Of a DNA stretch of 64,000 nucleotides, positions 8,605 to 16,528 are shown piece by piece. The DNA lies in NCBI GenBank assembly GCA_036495525.1, contig DASXMR010000010.1, positions 1 to 64,000 of the forward strand. Direction: 5' to 3'. Every line of letters begins with the position of its first letter. Position 1 is the first letter of the stretch. Under the pieces are notes generated by a model, which saw only the letters and a list, made by a program, of their open reading frames with translations, did not search any database and was not told the origin of the DNA. A program made the position numbers and the translations under genes. Source of the DNA: DASXMR01 sp036495525 (GTDB taxonomy: Bacteria; Actinomycetota; Actinomycetes; Streptosporangiales; Streptosporangiaceae).

Positions 8605-9503
8605 AGGTCGTCGTCGCGGGCGGCAGCGGATCGCTCGGCCGGCTGATCAGCGCCGATCTCGCCCGAGCCGGTCACGAGGTCGTGGTGCTCACCCGGCGGC
8701 CGCGGCCGGGCGTGCCTGGCCGGCAAGTGCCGTGGGACGGGCGCACCCGCGGCGCATGGGCGGACGAGCTGTCCGGCGCGGCGCTGATCAACCTGTGCGG
8801 CGTGCTGGTCGACCGGCCGCCGACCGCAGCGAACATCGCGCTGCTCACCAGGTCCAGGGTCGAGCCGACGCTGGCGCTGGCCGAGGCGGCCCGGCTGGCT
8901 GGCGCTCCGCTGGCGTGGATCCAGATGAGCACCCTGGCGATCTACGGCGATGCCGGCGACCAGGTCCTGGACGAGACGGCGCGGCCGGCCGACGGGCCGC
9001 CGCAGATGGCTGGCGTGGCCAGGGCGTGGGAGGAGGCGGCGGCCTCGGCCACGGCCGGGCGGGTGGTGGTACTGCGCACCGGCATCGTGCTCGACCCAGC
9101 CGGGCCGGCCATGCGCCGGCTGTGCTCGCTGGTCCGGTTCGGGCTCGGCGGCCGGATCAGCAGCGGGCGGCAGTGGGTCAGCTGGCTGCACGCGGCCGAC
9201 TTCCTCGCCATCATGCGGGCCGCGCTGACTGACCGGAACCTGGCCGGGATCACGCACGCGACGAGCCCGAATCCGGTCACCAACGCCGAGCTGATGGCCG
9301 GCCTGCGGCACGTGCTGCGCCGGCCGCCTGCTCCCCCGACGCCGGCCTGGCTGCTGCAGGCCGGGGCGCTGCTGCTGCGGTCTGACCCGGCGCTGGCCCT
9401 GACCGGCCGCAGGTGCGTCCCCGGCAGGCTCCTGAACAGTGGCTTCGCTTTCAGCCACGCCGACATCGAGCCTGCCCTGGCGGACTTGCTGCGGCGTACC
9501 TGA
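8601..9503 (+). CDS. TIGR01777-type NAD(P)-dependent epimerase (SDR39U1-like)
   Basis: 300 residues. The N-terminal Rossmann motif GGSGSLG is the extended-SDR dinucleotide site, and MSTLAIYGD occupies the usual Ser-Tyr position. The C-terminal DUF1731-like region has the ALTGRRCVPGRLLNSGF stretch typical of this branch. Members are sugar-nucleotide-epimerase-like, but their substrates are unknown; the E. coli relative is YfcH. It is coupled to the DUF1990 gene by a 4-bp GTGA overlap. Assignment to the family is firm, with no specific reaction. Confidence 0.88.
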   Translation: MKVVVAGGSGSLGRLISADLARAGHEVVVLTRRPRPGVPGRQVPWDGRTRGAWADELSGAALINLCGVLVDRPPTAANIALLTRSRVEPTLALAEAARLAGAPLAWIQMSTLAIYGDAGDQVLDETARPADGPPQMAGVARAWEEAAASATAGRVVVLRTGIVLDPAGPAMRRLCSLVRFGLGGRISSGRQWVSWLHAADFLAIMRAALTDRNLAGITHATSPNPVTNAELMAGLRHVLRRPPAPPTPAWLLQAGALLLRSDPALALTGRRCVPGRLLNSGFAFSHADIEPALADLLRRT

Positions 9504-9532
9504 GGCCGCCGCCAGGCTCGGCTGCGTGGCGG

Positions 9533-10318
9533 CTACCGGCAGATGAAGGCAGCAAAGTCACCGGCTGTGCGGAAGGCGCCCTCGGCGTCGATGACTGCCT
9601 GCACCCGCTCGCATACTTCCCCGGCGACCTGCGCCCAGGGCCGCGCGACCTCGCCCTGGTAGTAGCCGGTCAGGCTGTTCACGTAGCCGGCCGCGACCGC
9701 GGCATCAGTGATGATCACCTCTCGGACCGGGGCGGGACGGACGCACGTCACTTCCGCGAAGGCGGCGCGCAGCTGCGCCGTCGCTGTCTCCGCGCTGAAC
9801 GCGGACCCGGTCGGCGCGCCCATCCGCCAGCCTGCCGCTGCGCCGCGGGCGGCCAGGCTGATGAGGTCGCGCAGCGAACGCAGATGCCGGGCGCCGGTCG
9901 TGACTGCCACGCAGGTGCCCCCGTCCGCCAGCACCCTGCGCAGCTCGCTGATCGCGGTACCGCGATCAGGCACGAGGTCCAGCAGGTGCCCGGCGAGCAC
10001 GGCGCCGAAGGCGCCATCACTGGCCGGAAGCGCGGTCACGTCCGCGTTCAGCACTGCTCGATGGCCAGCGCCGGCCAGCATGCCGGCAGACAGGTCCACG
10101 CCGAGCGCCGCCGCTCCCCTGTCCTGCAGCGCCCGCAGGTAAAGCCCGTTCCCGCAGCCGGCGTCGAGCACCCGCATCCCCGGCCGCACGCCGGCCAGGT
10201 CCAGCACCCAGCTGGTGAAGTCGAAAACCGGCTGCTGGCATTGCCACAGCCGCTGCCGGGCGCTGAGGTTACGCGCGTCCGCGTACTGCCCCGCCGGGTT
10301 CAGGTCCACCCGGCTCAC
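9533..10318 (-). CDS. Class I SAM-dependent methyltransferase
   Basis: 261 residues. Motif I VLDAGCGNG (about residues 56-64) is the SAM-binding loop, followed by an acidic strand end GVDLSAGML and a LAGHLLDLVPD post-I motif. The domain resembles UbiE/COQ5-type small-molecule methyltransferases. The C-terminal half is alpha-helical without a recognisable second domain. The gene is convergent with the epimerase gene, 29 bases apart, and divergent from the TMEM175-like gene. The methyl acceptor cannot be predicted. Confidence 0.85.
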   Translation of the reverse strand: MSRVDLNPAGQYADARNLSARQRLWQCQQPVFDFTSWVLDLAGVRPGMRVLDAGCGNGLYLRALQDRGAAALGVDLSAGMLAGAGHRAVLNADVTALPASDGAFGAVLAGHLLDLVPDRGTAISELRRVLADGGTCVAVTTGARHLRSLRDLISLAARGAAAGWRMGAPTGSAFSAETATAQLRAAFAEVTCVRPAPVREVIITDAAVAAGYVNSLTGYYQGEVARPWAQVAGEVCERVQAVIDAEGAFRTAGDFAAFICR

Positions 10319-10498
10319 TATGGCCCACCCGGCAGCTCAGAGGCCGCTCCCCCGGCCTGCGCGGCGAAACTGTGACACCGTTGATCACGCTGCGTGATCG
10401 ATGGTTGCGCGCCAGCGGCGGGAACGATCTTGGCTGTTGCCCTTGGATCGTGGTTTCATGGCCTGCTCAGCACCACCGCAGGAGGGAGGGGGCGCAGG

Positions 10499-11113
10499 GT
10501 GCCGACCAGCCGGCTGGAAGCGTTCAGTGACGGCGTGCTCGCGATCATCATCACGATCATGGTGCTGGAGCTGAAAGTGCCCGAGGGCCACCGTTTTGCC
10601 GACCTCGTCCACACGACCGGCGGCGGGCTGCTGACCTACCTGCTCAGCTTCGTCTACGTGGGCATCTACTGGAACAACCACCACACCATGTTCCGCCTGG
10701 TCCGGCGGGTCACTGGCGGGGTGCTGTGGGCGAACCTGGCGCTGCTGTTCTGCCTGTCGCTCTTCCCGTTCACGACCGAGTGGCTCGACAGGTCGGGCTT
10801 CGCGCAGACGCCCGTCGTCATCTACGGGGTCAACCTGGCCGTGGCGGCCACTGCCTACTTCGTGCTCCAGACAGTGATCATCCGGCACCAGGGCCCGGAG
10901 TCGTCCCTGCGGCGGGCCGTCGGCACCGACGTCAAGGGCAAAGCCTCCCCCGTCTTCTACCTCGTCGGGATTGTCAGCGCTCTCGCCATCGATCCGGCCA
11001 CGCACATCGGCATCGGGATCGCCCTGGCCTGCTATGTCGCCGTGGCGATCATGTGGATCGTCCCCGATCGCCGCATCACCAGGGTGCTCCGTGAGGAGCA
11101 GCGGTCTGACTAA
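10499..11113 (+). CDS. TMEM175-family (DUF1211) membrane channel protein
   Basis: 204 residues from a GTG start behind a GGAGG/GAGGGGG purine tract; longer frames lack support. The family signature R-x(3)-FSDGV-x-AI is present at the start (RLEAFSDGVLAI), followed by TIMVLELKVP. About six hydrophobic segments are spread along the protein, matching the single-domain bacterial TMEM175 channels, which conduct K+. The NHHTMF segment after the second membrane span is also conserved in the family. Expected role: potassium leak conductance in the plasma membrane. The gene stands alone. Confidence 0.85.
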   Translation: MPTSRLEAFSDGVLAIIITIMVLELKVPEGHRFADLVHTTGGGLLTYLLSFVYVGIYWNNHHTMFRLVRRVTGGVLWANLALLFCLSLFPFTTEWLDRSGFAQTPVVIYGVNLAVAATAYFVLQTVIIRHQGPESSLRRAVGTDVKGKASPVFYLVGIVSALAIDPATHIGIGIALACYVAVAIMWIVPDRRITRVLREEQRSD

Positions 11114-11143
11114 CGCGGCGGACATGCGGCCCGGTGAGGCCGG

Positions 11144-11452
11144 TCAGACGAAGATGCGGCGGGTGACGGTGCCATTGCCAATGGTGCCGCCGCGCCACAG
11201 GCTGAACTCATCGCCGGCCGAAAGGCAGCCGGCCGGATCGCTGCCGAGCGCCACCACCGTCATGATCTTGTGAGCGTCGCCCGGCTGGTACTCCTCCACG
11301 CTGGTCACCAGCGCGCTGAGCATCCGCAGGTCGCCGGTGTCGTGGTCACGTGCCCGGATCACCACCCGGCCCGCGCCGCTCAGCTGAGCCTGCCGGGCGT
11401 CTGCGGCCGGCGGCCTGAGCGTCACCAGGGCCTGGAACTTGTAGCGCTTCAT
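11144..11452 (-). CDS. Small EF-Tu C-terminal-domain-like protein
   Basis: About 102 residues; start choice is uncertain by a few codons (nearby GTG/ATG alternatives). The MKRYKFQALVTL opening and the final FSLWRGGTIGNGTVTRRIFV resemble the beta-barrel end of EF-Tu, where the full-length factor has a GxxIGxGxVT motif. No GTPase domain is present. Such stand-alone barrels are seen in actinomycetes without assigned function. A strong dyad lies about 80-105 bases upstream. The name is a fold resemblance, not a claim of translation function. Confidence 0.65.
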   Translation of the reverse strand: MKRYKFQALVTLRPPAADARQAQLSGAGRVVIRARDHDTGDLRMLSALVTSVEEYQPGDAHKIMTVVALGSDPAGCLSAGDEFSLWRGGTIGNGTVTRRIFV

Positions 11453-11533
11453 GCACATCACCACCAGCCGCCATCCAGGCGCAAGCCGTGCCGCTGATCA
11501 GCGCGACCGCTGCCCGCCAGCATCACCGCAACA

Positions 11534-11556
11534 TTTGTATCGTAGCACGATATAAA
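11534..11556. promoter_or_regulatory. Near-perfect 23-bp dyad, candidate operator
   Basis: TATCGT-AGC-ACGATA (11538-11552) is a perfect inverted repeat, extended outward by TTT/AAA arms with one mismatch. It is the most AT-rich spot of the neighbourhood and lies upstream of the EF-Tu-like gene (transcribed leftward) and just past the end of the broken hydrolase gene. It looks like a repressor operator overlapping a promoter. Confidence 0.6.
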
Positions 11557-11575
11557 TGGCGACGCGCCGGCTAGG

Positions 11576-12535
11576 TCAGCGAGCTTGCTGCGTGCCCGCC
11601 GCAGCGCGCGGCGGGCGGATCTTCCCCCACAGCCCGCGCAGCATCATCCCGGCCACGACGCTCTTCGGCATCTCGTTAAAGATCAGCACGTCAGCGAAGA
11701 CGTGCCTGCCCCGGCGGCCGGCCGCGGATCGCGCCTGGTCCCGCACGCTCACTAGCTGCCGCACGGTCATCTGCAGCGGCGGCTCGTCCGGCTGGTACAG
11801 GCAGCCGAGCGGGTAATCGCGGCCCGACGTGGTGGTCATCTCGATGTGGCAGCCCATGACGTGGGTGACCGGGCGGCTGGTCGCGAGCTGCACCATGCGG
11901 TCCAGGGTGTCCAGGAACGCCGGGTAATCGAACGCGTACAGCCGCCCAGGCAGCACGGTGTCGCCGGTCAGCAGGAAGCCGCTCTACGGGTCATAGATGG
12001 TGATCGCCGCCGCGTGATGGCCGGGGCTGCCGGTGACCTCCAGCACCCGGCCGCCCAGGTCGAAGGTGGTGACCTGGGCGGGCCAGCTGGTGAAGCCGAA
12101 GAACTCCTGCACGGCGGCCGGCTCGCGGCCGACGACGGTGGTCAGCGGACGGCCGGCGAACTGGCCGTCGCCAGCCACGTGATCGCCGTGACCGTGCGTG
12201 TGCGCGACCACGAGCTGGTAGTCCTGCCGCCTGTTGCGCTCTAGCCAGCTGCTGATCAGCCCGTCGACGATGTCCAGCAGCGGGCTGTCAGCCGGCTGCT
12301 CGCGCGCCCCGGTGTCCAGCAGCAGCGCGCGCTCGTTGCCGAACATCAGGTAGAGGAACGGCGCCTCGTAGCTGACCGCCTTCGCCTGGCGCAGCACGTA
12401 AGTGTGCGGGTCATAGGCGTGCACCTGGAACTTCGGGTCGGCCGGCTCGCCGCGCCGGGTGCCATGGATCCACCGGACGTCCAGGTCGCCGTGCACCGGC
12501 GCGCCGGCTGTGAAGTCGATCAGCGTGCTGGTCAT
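11576..12535 (-). pseudogene. Metallo-beta-lactamase-fold hydrolase interrupted by an in-frame TAG
   Basis: The frame starts at 12535 (MTSTLIDFTAG), reads 183 codons to TAG at 11986-11984, and then continues in the same frame for about 136 further codons to 11576. Both halves belong to one MBL-fold protein: the first has the zinc motif HTHGHGDH and the later GSPGHH. The second begins SGFLLTGDTVLPGR, containing the bridging-Asp block, and later has MGCHIEM with the last ligand His. The stop falls where related proteins read Tyr-Asp-Pro-x-Ser/Thr-Gly-Phe. No frameshift is present, so a single base change explains it. The truncated product would lack metal ligands and probably be inactive. A sequencing error or readthrough remains possible. 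Confidence 0.8.
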
Positions 12536-12713
12536 GGGCTACCGCCTTCGCTCGTCCGGCCCGGCATGCGACGCGCAGCGGGTTCCGCGGGTCAGAATTC
12601 TGCCAGCAACGGGCGGCGGCTTCCCGCCGGTCTCCGGCAGGCCGTGCCGCGCCCGCCAGCCGGAGCGGCCCGGGCGGCGGGCGAAGGATGGCGTCCGCGT
12701 CGTGGGCGCGATG

Positions 12714-13466
12714 CTAGCGCGGCGGCCCGCCGGCCACCCGGCCGACGATCTCGGCGGCGAGCTCGCGCAGCTTGATGCTGCGGTTGTTCGAGGCGCGGCT
12801 GAGCGTCGCGAATGCCTCCGCCGCCGTGCACCGTGACTCAGCCATGATGATACCGATCGCCTGGTCGATGACTGACCGGGACTGCATCGCCTGGTGCAGC
12901 TGCCCGGCGAGCGCGTGCGCCTCGGCGTAGCGGCCGGCGACCATGATGGCGGCGGCGGCCGGGGCGGTGAACAGCGCGACGACCTTCTCGTCCAGGTGGT
13001 CGAAGCCGTCTGTGCCGCGGCTGGACAGGTTCAGCGCGCCGAGCGGCCGCTCCCCCGTGCCAAGCCCCGCGGCCAGGTAACTGTGCAGGCCAAGCCCGGT
13101 AGCCAGGCTGGTGAACTCGGGCCAGCGCTCGGTTGCCTCGCCCAGCGTCCACCGGTTCACCTGCTGGCGGCGGGCAGCGTCCAGGCACGGGCCATCGCCC
13201 AGCGCGTACTGGCGCCGGTCCAGCTCGTAGGTGCCGTCATCGGTTGCCACGACGGTGCCCGGCTGGCCCTGGTCGTCGAGGACGGTCACGCTGGCCGCGT
13301 CGCATCCGGGCACCAGGCCGAGCGCGAGCGCGAGGATGCTGTGCAGCGTGTCGCGGACTGAGGAGTCCTCGGTCATCCGCAGCGTCAGCCCGATCAGCGA
13401 GCCGACCAGGTCCTCGTACCGGCCGCCAGGCAGCTCCTCCTGATCGGCCAGGTCCTTGCTGGTCAC
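12714..13466 (-). CDS. GAF-ANTAR domain regulator (RNA-binding antiterminator)
   Basis: 250 residues from a GTG six bases after AAGGAGG; a longer frame starting at 13502 overlaps the upstream stop but has no ribosome site. Residues about 20-165 form a GAF sensor domain (LALGLVPGCDAASVTV, later GALNLSSRG). The C-terminal ANTAR domain has QLHQAMQSRSVIDQAIGIIM and AFATLSRASNNRS, its usual motifs. ANTAR domains bind paired RNA hairpins to prevent termination. It follows a gene of unknown function with a 35-base gap, probably in one transcript. The ligand sensed by GAF is unknown. Confidence 0.9.
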   Translation of the reverse strand: MTSKDLADQEELPGGRYEDLVGSLIGLTLRMTEDSSVRDTLHSILALALGLVPGCDAASVTVLDDQGQPGTVVATDDGTYELDRRQYALGDGPCLDAARRQQVNRWTLGEATERWPEFTSLATGLGLHSYLAAGLGTGERPLGALNLSSRGTDGFDHLDEKVVALFTAPAAAAIMVAGRYAEAHALAGQLHQAMQSRSVIDQAIGIIMAESRCTAAEAFATLSRASNNRSIKLRELAAEIVGRVAGGPPR

Positions 13467-13501
13467 CGCGGCCTCCTTCGCAGATCGGCGCCTCCGCGCC
13501 A

Positions 13502-14053
13502 CTACCCGGGCAGGCCGGCCCTAAGCACGCGGCGGCGATCGTGCAGCCCGGTAACCGGCACGCCCAGGCACGCTGCCGTCCTGTCCGCGCTGAGGCCGGC
13601 CTGCTCGGCCCCGTCCAGCAGGCCGGCCTCGAGTCCGTCGAGGTAGCTGCGCAAGCTGCGGACCAGCACCAGGGCGTCAGCGAGGTCGAGCGGATCAGCC
13701 GCCTGGCCGCCGGCCGTCTCCGCCAGCACCGCGCCGACAGCACGGACGTCGCGGACCAGGCGGGCGCGCAGCTCCCTGGGCGTCTGGGCATCGCTGACCC
13801 GGTACCGCGAGGCAAGCCGCAGCCGGGCGGCGGCCAGCAGGCCCGGATCGGGCGGGCCGGACACGGCTACCGGCGGCTCAGCGGGCAGCGCCGCCAGGCC
13901 GGCCGGCCTGCTGCCAGCGGGAGAAAGCCCGGGCAATCCCGGCGCGGAGGCGGCTAGATCGGTGCCGACAGGCCGAAGCTCGGATGGCGCCGGAAGCGGC
14001 CCGTCCGCCGCCGCCGGGGCAGGGGAAACGCGCTCTGCTGTGCCGTCGGACAT
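13502..14053 (-). CDS. Unknown protein upstream of the GAF-ANTAR gene
   Basis: 183 residues from the ATG with GGAG about nine bases upstream. Residues 1-75 are Pro/Ala-rich and probably disordered. The C-terminal half is helical and ends with a segment (LSADRTAACLGVPVTGLHDRRRVLRA) that resembles a helix-turn-helix of the sigma or MerR sort, but I cannot assign a family. It shares orientation with the GAF-ANTAR gene and ends 35 bases before that gene's start, suggesting a two-gene regulatory unit. Confidence 0.65.
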   Translation of the reverse strand: MSDGTAERVSPAPAAADGPLPAPSELRPVGTDLAASAPGLPGLSPAGSRPAGLAALPAEPPVAVSGPPDPGLLAAARLRLASRYRVSDAQTPRELRARLVRDVRAVGAVLAETAGGQAADPLDLADALVLVRSLRSYLDGLEAGLLDGAEQAGLSADRTAACLGVPVTGLHDRRRVLRAGLPG

Positions 14054-14114
14054 GCGTGGGCTCCAGCCGTATATACGGGCGGAGGCAGCCACGCTGCTGG
14101 GCCACATCCTGGAA

Positions 14115-14133
14115 AGGGCGCACTAGGCGCCCT
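14115..14133. promoter_or_regulatory. Perfect AGGGCGC/GCGCCCT hairpin between divergent genes
   Basis: A 7-bp perfect stem with a 5-nt loop lies 62 bases upstream of the leftward unknown gene and 170 bases upstream of the Ada/AlkA gene. There is no T-tract, so an operator or leader structure is likelier than a terminator. ANTAR proteins act on leader hairpins, but only one hairpin is visible here. Confidence 0.35.
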
Positions 14134-14302
14134 GAAAGTATGATCAAGCCGTCATCGCACGTCAAGCCGCCCGGAGCCGGGAAAGATCAGCTCGTGTTAT
14201 GCGGCCGCGGTGGCTGCTGATCCGCGGCCGGCACCGGCGGCGGATCAGTCCTTGTCGTTTTTTCGCTAGACCCGGAGCCCGCCAGGCCCGGATGCTGAAC
14301 GG

Positions 14303-15796
14303 GTGCGCGAGAACCGCGAGGCGATGGTGCGGGCGTTCCAGGCCAAGGACGCCCGCTTCGACGGATGGTTCTTCGGCGCGGTAACCACCACCGGCATCTA
14401 CTGCCGGCCTTCCTGCCCCGCCGTGCCGCCCCGGCCGGAGAACATGCGGTTCTACCCGAGCGCCGCCGCCGCGCAGCAGGCGGGTTACCGCGCCTGCAAG
14501 CGCTGCCGGCCGGACGCCAGCCCTGGCTCGCCACAGTGGAACGAGCGCGCCGACCTAGTCGCGAGGGCCATGCGGCTGATCGCCGACGGGGTGATCGACC
14601 GGGCGGGCGTGCCCGGCCTGGCCGCCCGGCTCGGCTACAGCGTGCGGCAGGTCGAGCGGCAGCTGCTCGCCGAGCTCGGTGCCGGGCCGCTCGCCCTGGC
14701 CAGGGCACAGCGCGCGCAGACAGCCAGGCTGCTGATCGAGACCAGCGCCGTGCCGATGGGCGAGGTGGCCTTCGCGGCCGGCTTCGCCAGCATCAGGACG
14801 TTCAACCAGACGGTGCAGGAAGTCTTCGCGCTCTCCCCCACCGACCTGCGCCGCCGCGCGCGCAGCGCGGTGCCGCCGGGCGCTGCCGGCGTGGTGCCGC
14901 CTGGTGCCGGCGGCGCGCTGCCGCTGCGGCTGCCGTTCCGCGCGCCGCTGTGCCCGGACAGCCTGTTCGGCCATCTGGCCGCGACCGCCGTGCCCGGCGT
15001 GGAGGAATGGCTGGCCGGCGCCTACCGGCGGACCCTGCGGCTGCCGGAAGGCACCGGCGTCGTCGGCCTGCGGCCGCAGCCCGACCACATCGCCTGCCAG
15101 CTCGCGCTCACCGACCTGCGCGACCTGCCGGTCGCGATCAGCCGGTGCCGGCGGCTGCTCGACCTGGACGCCGACCCGGCGGCGAGCGGGGAGCTGCTGC
15201 GCGCGGATCCTGTGCTCGCCCCGCTGGTGGACAAGGCGCCCGGCCGGCGGGTGCCGCGGACGGTCGACGCGGCCGAGTTCGCGGTCCGCGCGGTACTCGG
15301 CCAGCAAGTCTCGACGGCAGCTGCCCGCACGCACGCGGCACGGCTCGCGGCCTCGCTCGGCGAGCACGTTGACGATCCGGCCGGCGGCCTGACCAGGCTC
15401 TTTCCCCGCATGGACGCGCTCGCCGCGGTCGGTGATGACGCCCTGGCGCTGCCGGCCTCGCGCCGGGCCACCTTCCGCGCCCTGGCGGGCGCGCTGGCCG
15501 CGGGCCGCATCAACCTGGGCCCGGGCAGCGACTGGGCGGCCGCCAGGGCAGCGCTGGCTCAGGTGCCGGGCGTCGGGGGCTGGACGATAGAGACGATCGC
15601 GATGCGGGGCCTCGGTGACCCTGACGCCTTCGTTCCCCGTGATCTCGGGGTCCGGCGGGCAGCGCGCGAGCTCGGCCTGCCCGACGCGGCGGGGGCGCTG
15701 ACCGAGCGGGCCGGGCCGTGGCAGCCGTGGCGCGCGTACGCGGTGCAGTACCTGTGGGCCACCTCAGACCACCCGATCAACCAGCTGCCGGGCTGA
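14303..15796 (+). CDS. alkA: Ada-AlkA fusion: methyl-sensing regulator and DNA-3-methyladenine glycosylase II
   Basis: 497 residues from a GTG start. The N-terminal Ada zinc domain has Cys34, Cys38, Cys65 and Cys68 with exactly the spacing of E. coli Ada (Cys38/42/69/72). An AraC-type helix-turn-helix covers about residues 80-185 (MGEVAFAAGFASIRTFNQ). The C-terminal part is AlkA: the helix-hairpin-helix VPGVGGWTIETIAMRGLGDPDAFVPRD ends in the catalytic Asp at about 447. It excises alkylated bases, and by analogy with Ada senses methyl phosphotriesters to activate repair genes. The O6-alkylguanine methyltransferase gene follows after 34 bases, so the two form an adaptive-response operon. Confidence 0.93.
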   Translation: MRENREAMVRAFQAKDARFDGWFFGAVTTTGIYCRPSCPAVPPRPENMRFYPSAAAAQQAGYRACKRCRPDASPGSPQWNERADLVARAMRLIADGVIDRAGVPGLAARLGYSVRQVERQLLAELGAGPLALARAQRAQTARLLIETSAVPMGEVAFAAGFASIRTFNQTVQEVFALSPTDLRRRARSAVPPGAAGVVPPGAGGALPLRLPFRAPLCPDSLFGHLAATAVPGVEEWLAGAYRRTLRLPEGTGVVGLRPQPDHIACQLALTDLRDLPVAISRCRRLLDLDADPAASGELLRADPVLAPLVDKAPGRRVPRTVDAAEFAVRAVLGQQVSTAAARTHAARLAASLGEHVDDPAGGLTRLFPRMDALAAVGDDALALPASRRATFRALAGALAAGRINLGPGSDWAAARAALAQVPGVGGWTIETIAMRGLGDPDAFVPRDLGVRRAARELGLPDAAGALTERAGPWQPWRAYAVQYLWATSDHPINQLPG

Positions 15797-15830
15797 CCAG
15801 GCCTGGCAGCTTCAGGCAGGAAGGAAGCAG

Positions 15831-16346
15831 ATGAGTACCAGCAGCGTGGCCGGCCGGCGGGCGCACCTGGTCGTGGACAGCCCGGTCGGCCCGATCACGC
15901 TGGTCGCCGCCGACGGCGCTCTGGCCTGGCTGCACATGGCCGAGCAGCGCTACCCGCCGGCCGCTGACAGCTTCGGCCCGGCAGACGCCGCCGCGCTGGC
16001 CGAGCCGGCCAGGCAGCTCGCCGAGTACTTTGCCGGCACCAGGACGCGCTTCGACCTGGCGCTGGCGCTCGGCGGCACAGCTTTCCAGCAGCGTGTCTGG
16101 CAGGAGCTGCAGGCCATTCCCTACGGCGAGACGGTCTCCTACGGCGAGCTGGCCAGGCGGATCGGCCAGCCGACCGCCAGCCGGGCGGTCGGCCTGGCCA
16201 ACGGCCGGAACCCGGTCGGCATCATCGTGCCCTGCCACCGCGTGGTCGGCGCCGACGGCAGCCTGACCGGCTACGGCGGCGGGATCGGGCGAAAGCGGTA
16301 CCTGCTCGCGTTCGAGCAGCGAGTCAGCGGGCGCACCCTGGTCTGA
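15831..16346 (+). CDS. ogt: Methylated-DNA--protein-cysteine methyltransferase
   Basis: 171 residues; ATG follows an AGGAAGGAAG ribosome site. The active-site PCHRVV holds acceptor Cys135. The preceding helix-turn-helix (YGELARRIGQPTASRAVG) and the NPVGIIVPCHR context are standard for Ogt/AdaB proteins. It transfers the alkyl group from O6-alkylguanine (and O4-alkylthymine) in DNA to its own cysteine, a suicide reaction. It is encoded directly after the Ada-AlkA fusion gene in one operon and is probably induced by that protein when methylated. Confidence 0.95.
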   Translation: MSTSSVAGRRAHLVVDSPVGPITLVAADGALAWLHMAEQRYPPAADSFGPADAAALAEPARQLAEYFAGTRTRFDLALALGGTAFQQRVWQELQAIPYGETVSYGELARRIGQPTASRAVGLANGRNPVGIIVPCHRVVGADGSLTGYGGGIGRKRYLLAFEQRVSGRTLV

Positions 16347-16379
16347 GCGCCACCCACCCGGACGTGGCACGGAGAAATA

Positions 16380-16415
16380 GTTCCAAAATCCGTGAACCGA
16401 TCGGTGATCAGGAAC
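16380..16415. promoter_or_regulatory. Palindrome ACCGATCGGT inside a wider dyad upstream of the LuxR gene
   Basis: The perfect 10-bp palindrome at 16396-16405 is flanked by GTTCC (16380-16384) and GGAAC (16411-16415), which form an outer inverted pair slightly off-centre. The location, 114-149 bases before the regulator gene, suits an operator, possibly autoregulatory. Confidence 0.35.
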
Positions 16416-16528
16416 GTTTGGGCGTCGTGCGCTCGTCAGGGCCGGGTATCTGGCCTTACGGTCTGCAGAAGCGGCACATAGCGGAGTGCGCCGGGGGGAT
16501 CGGGCACCAGGACACCTGGGCAAGGTGG

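Noticed and set aside
11984..11986. TAG read as pyrrolysine or selenocysteine
   Set aside because: TAG is not a selenocysteine codon, and pyrrolysine machinery is not expected in such an organism; mutation or sequencing error is simpler.
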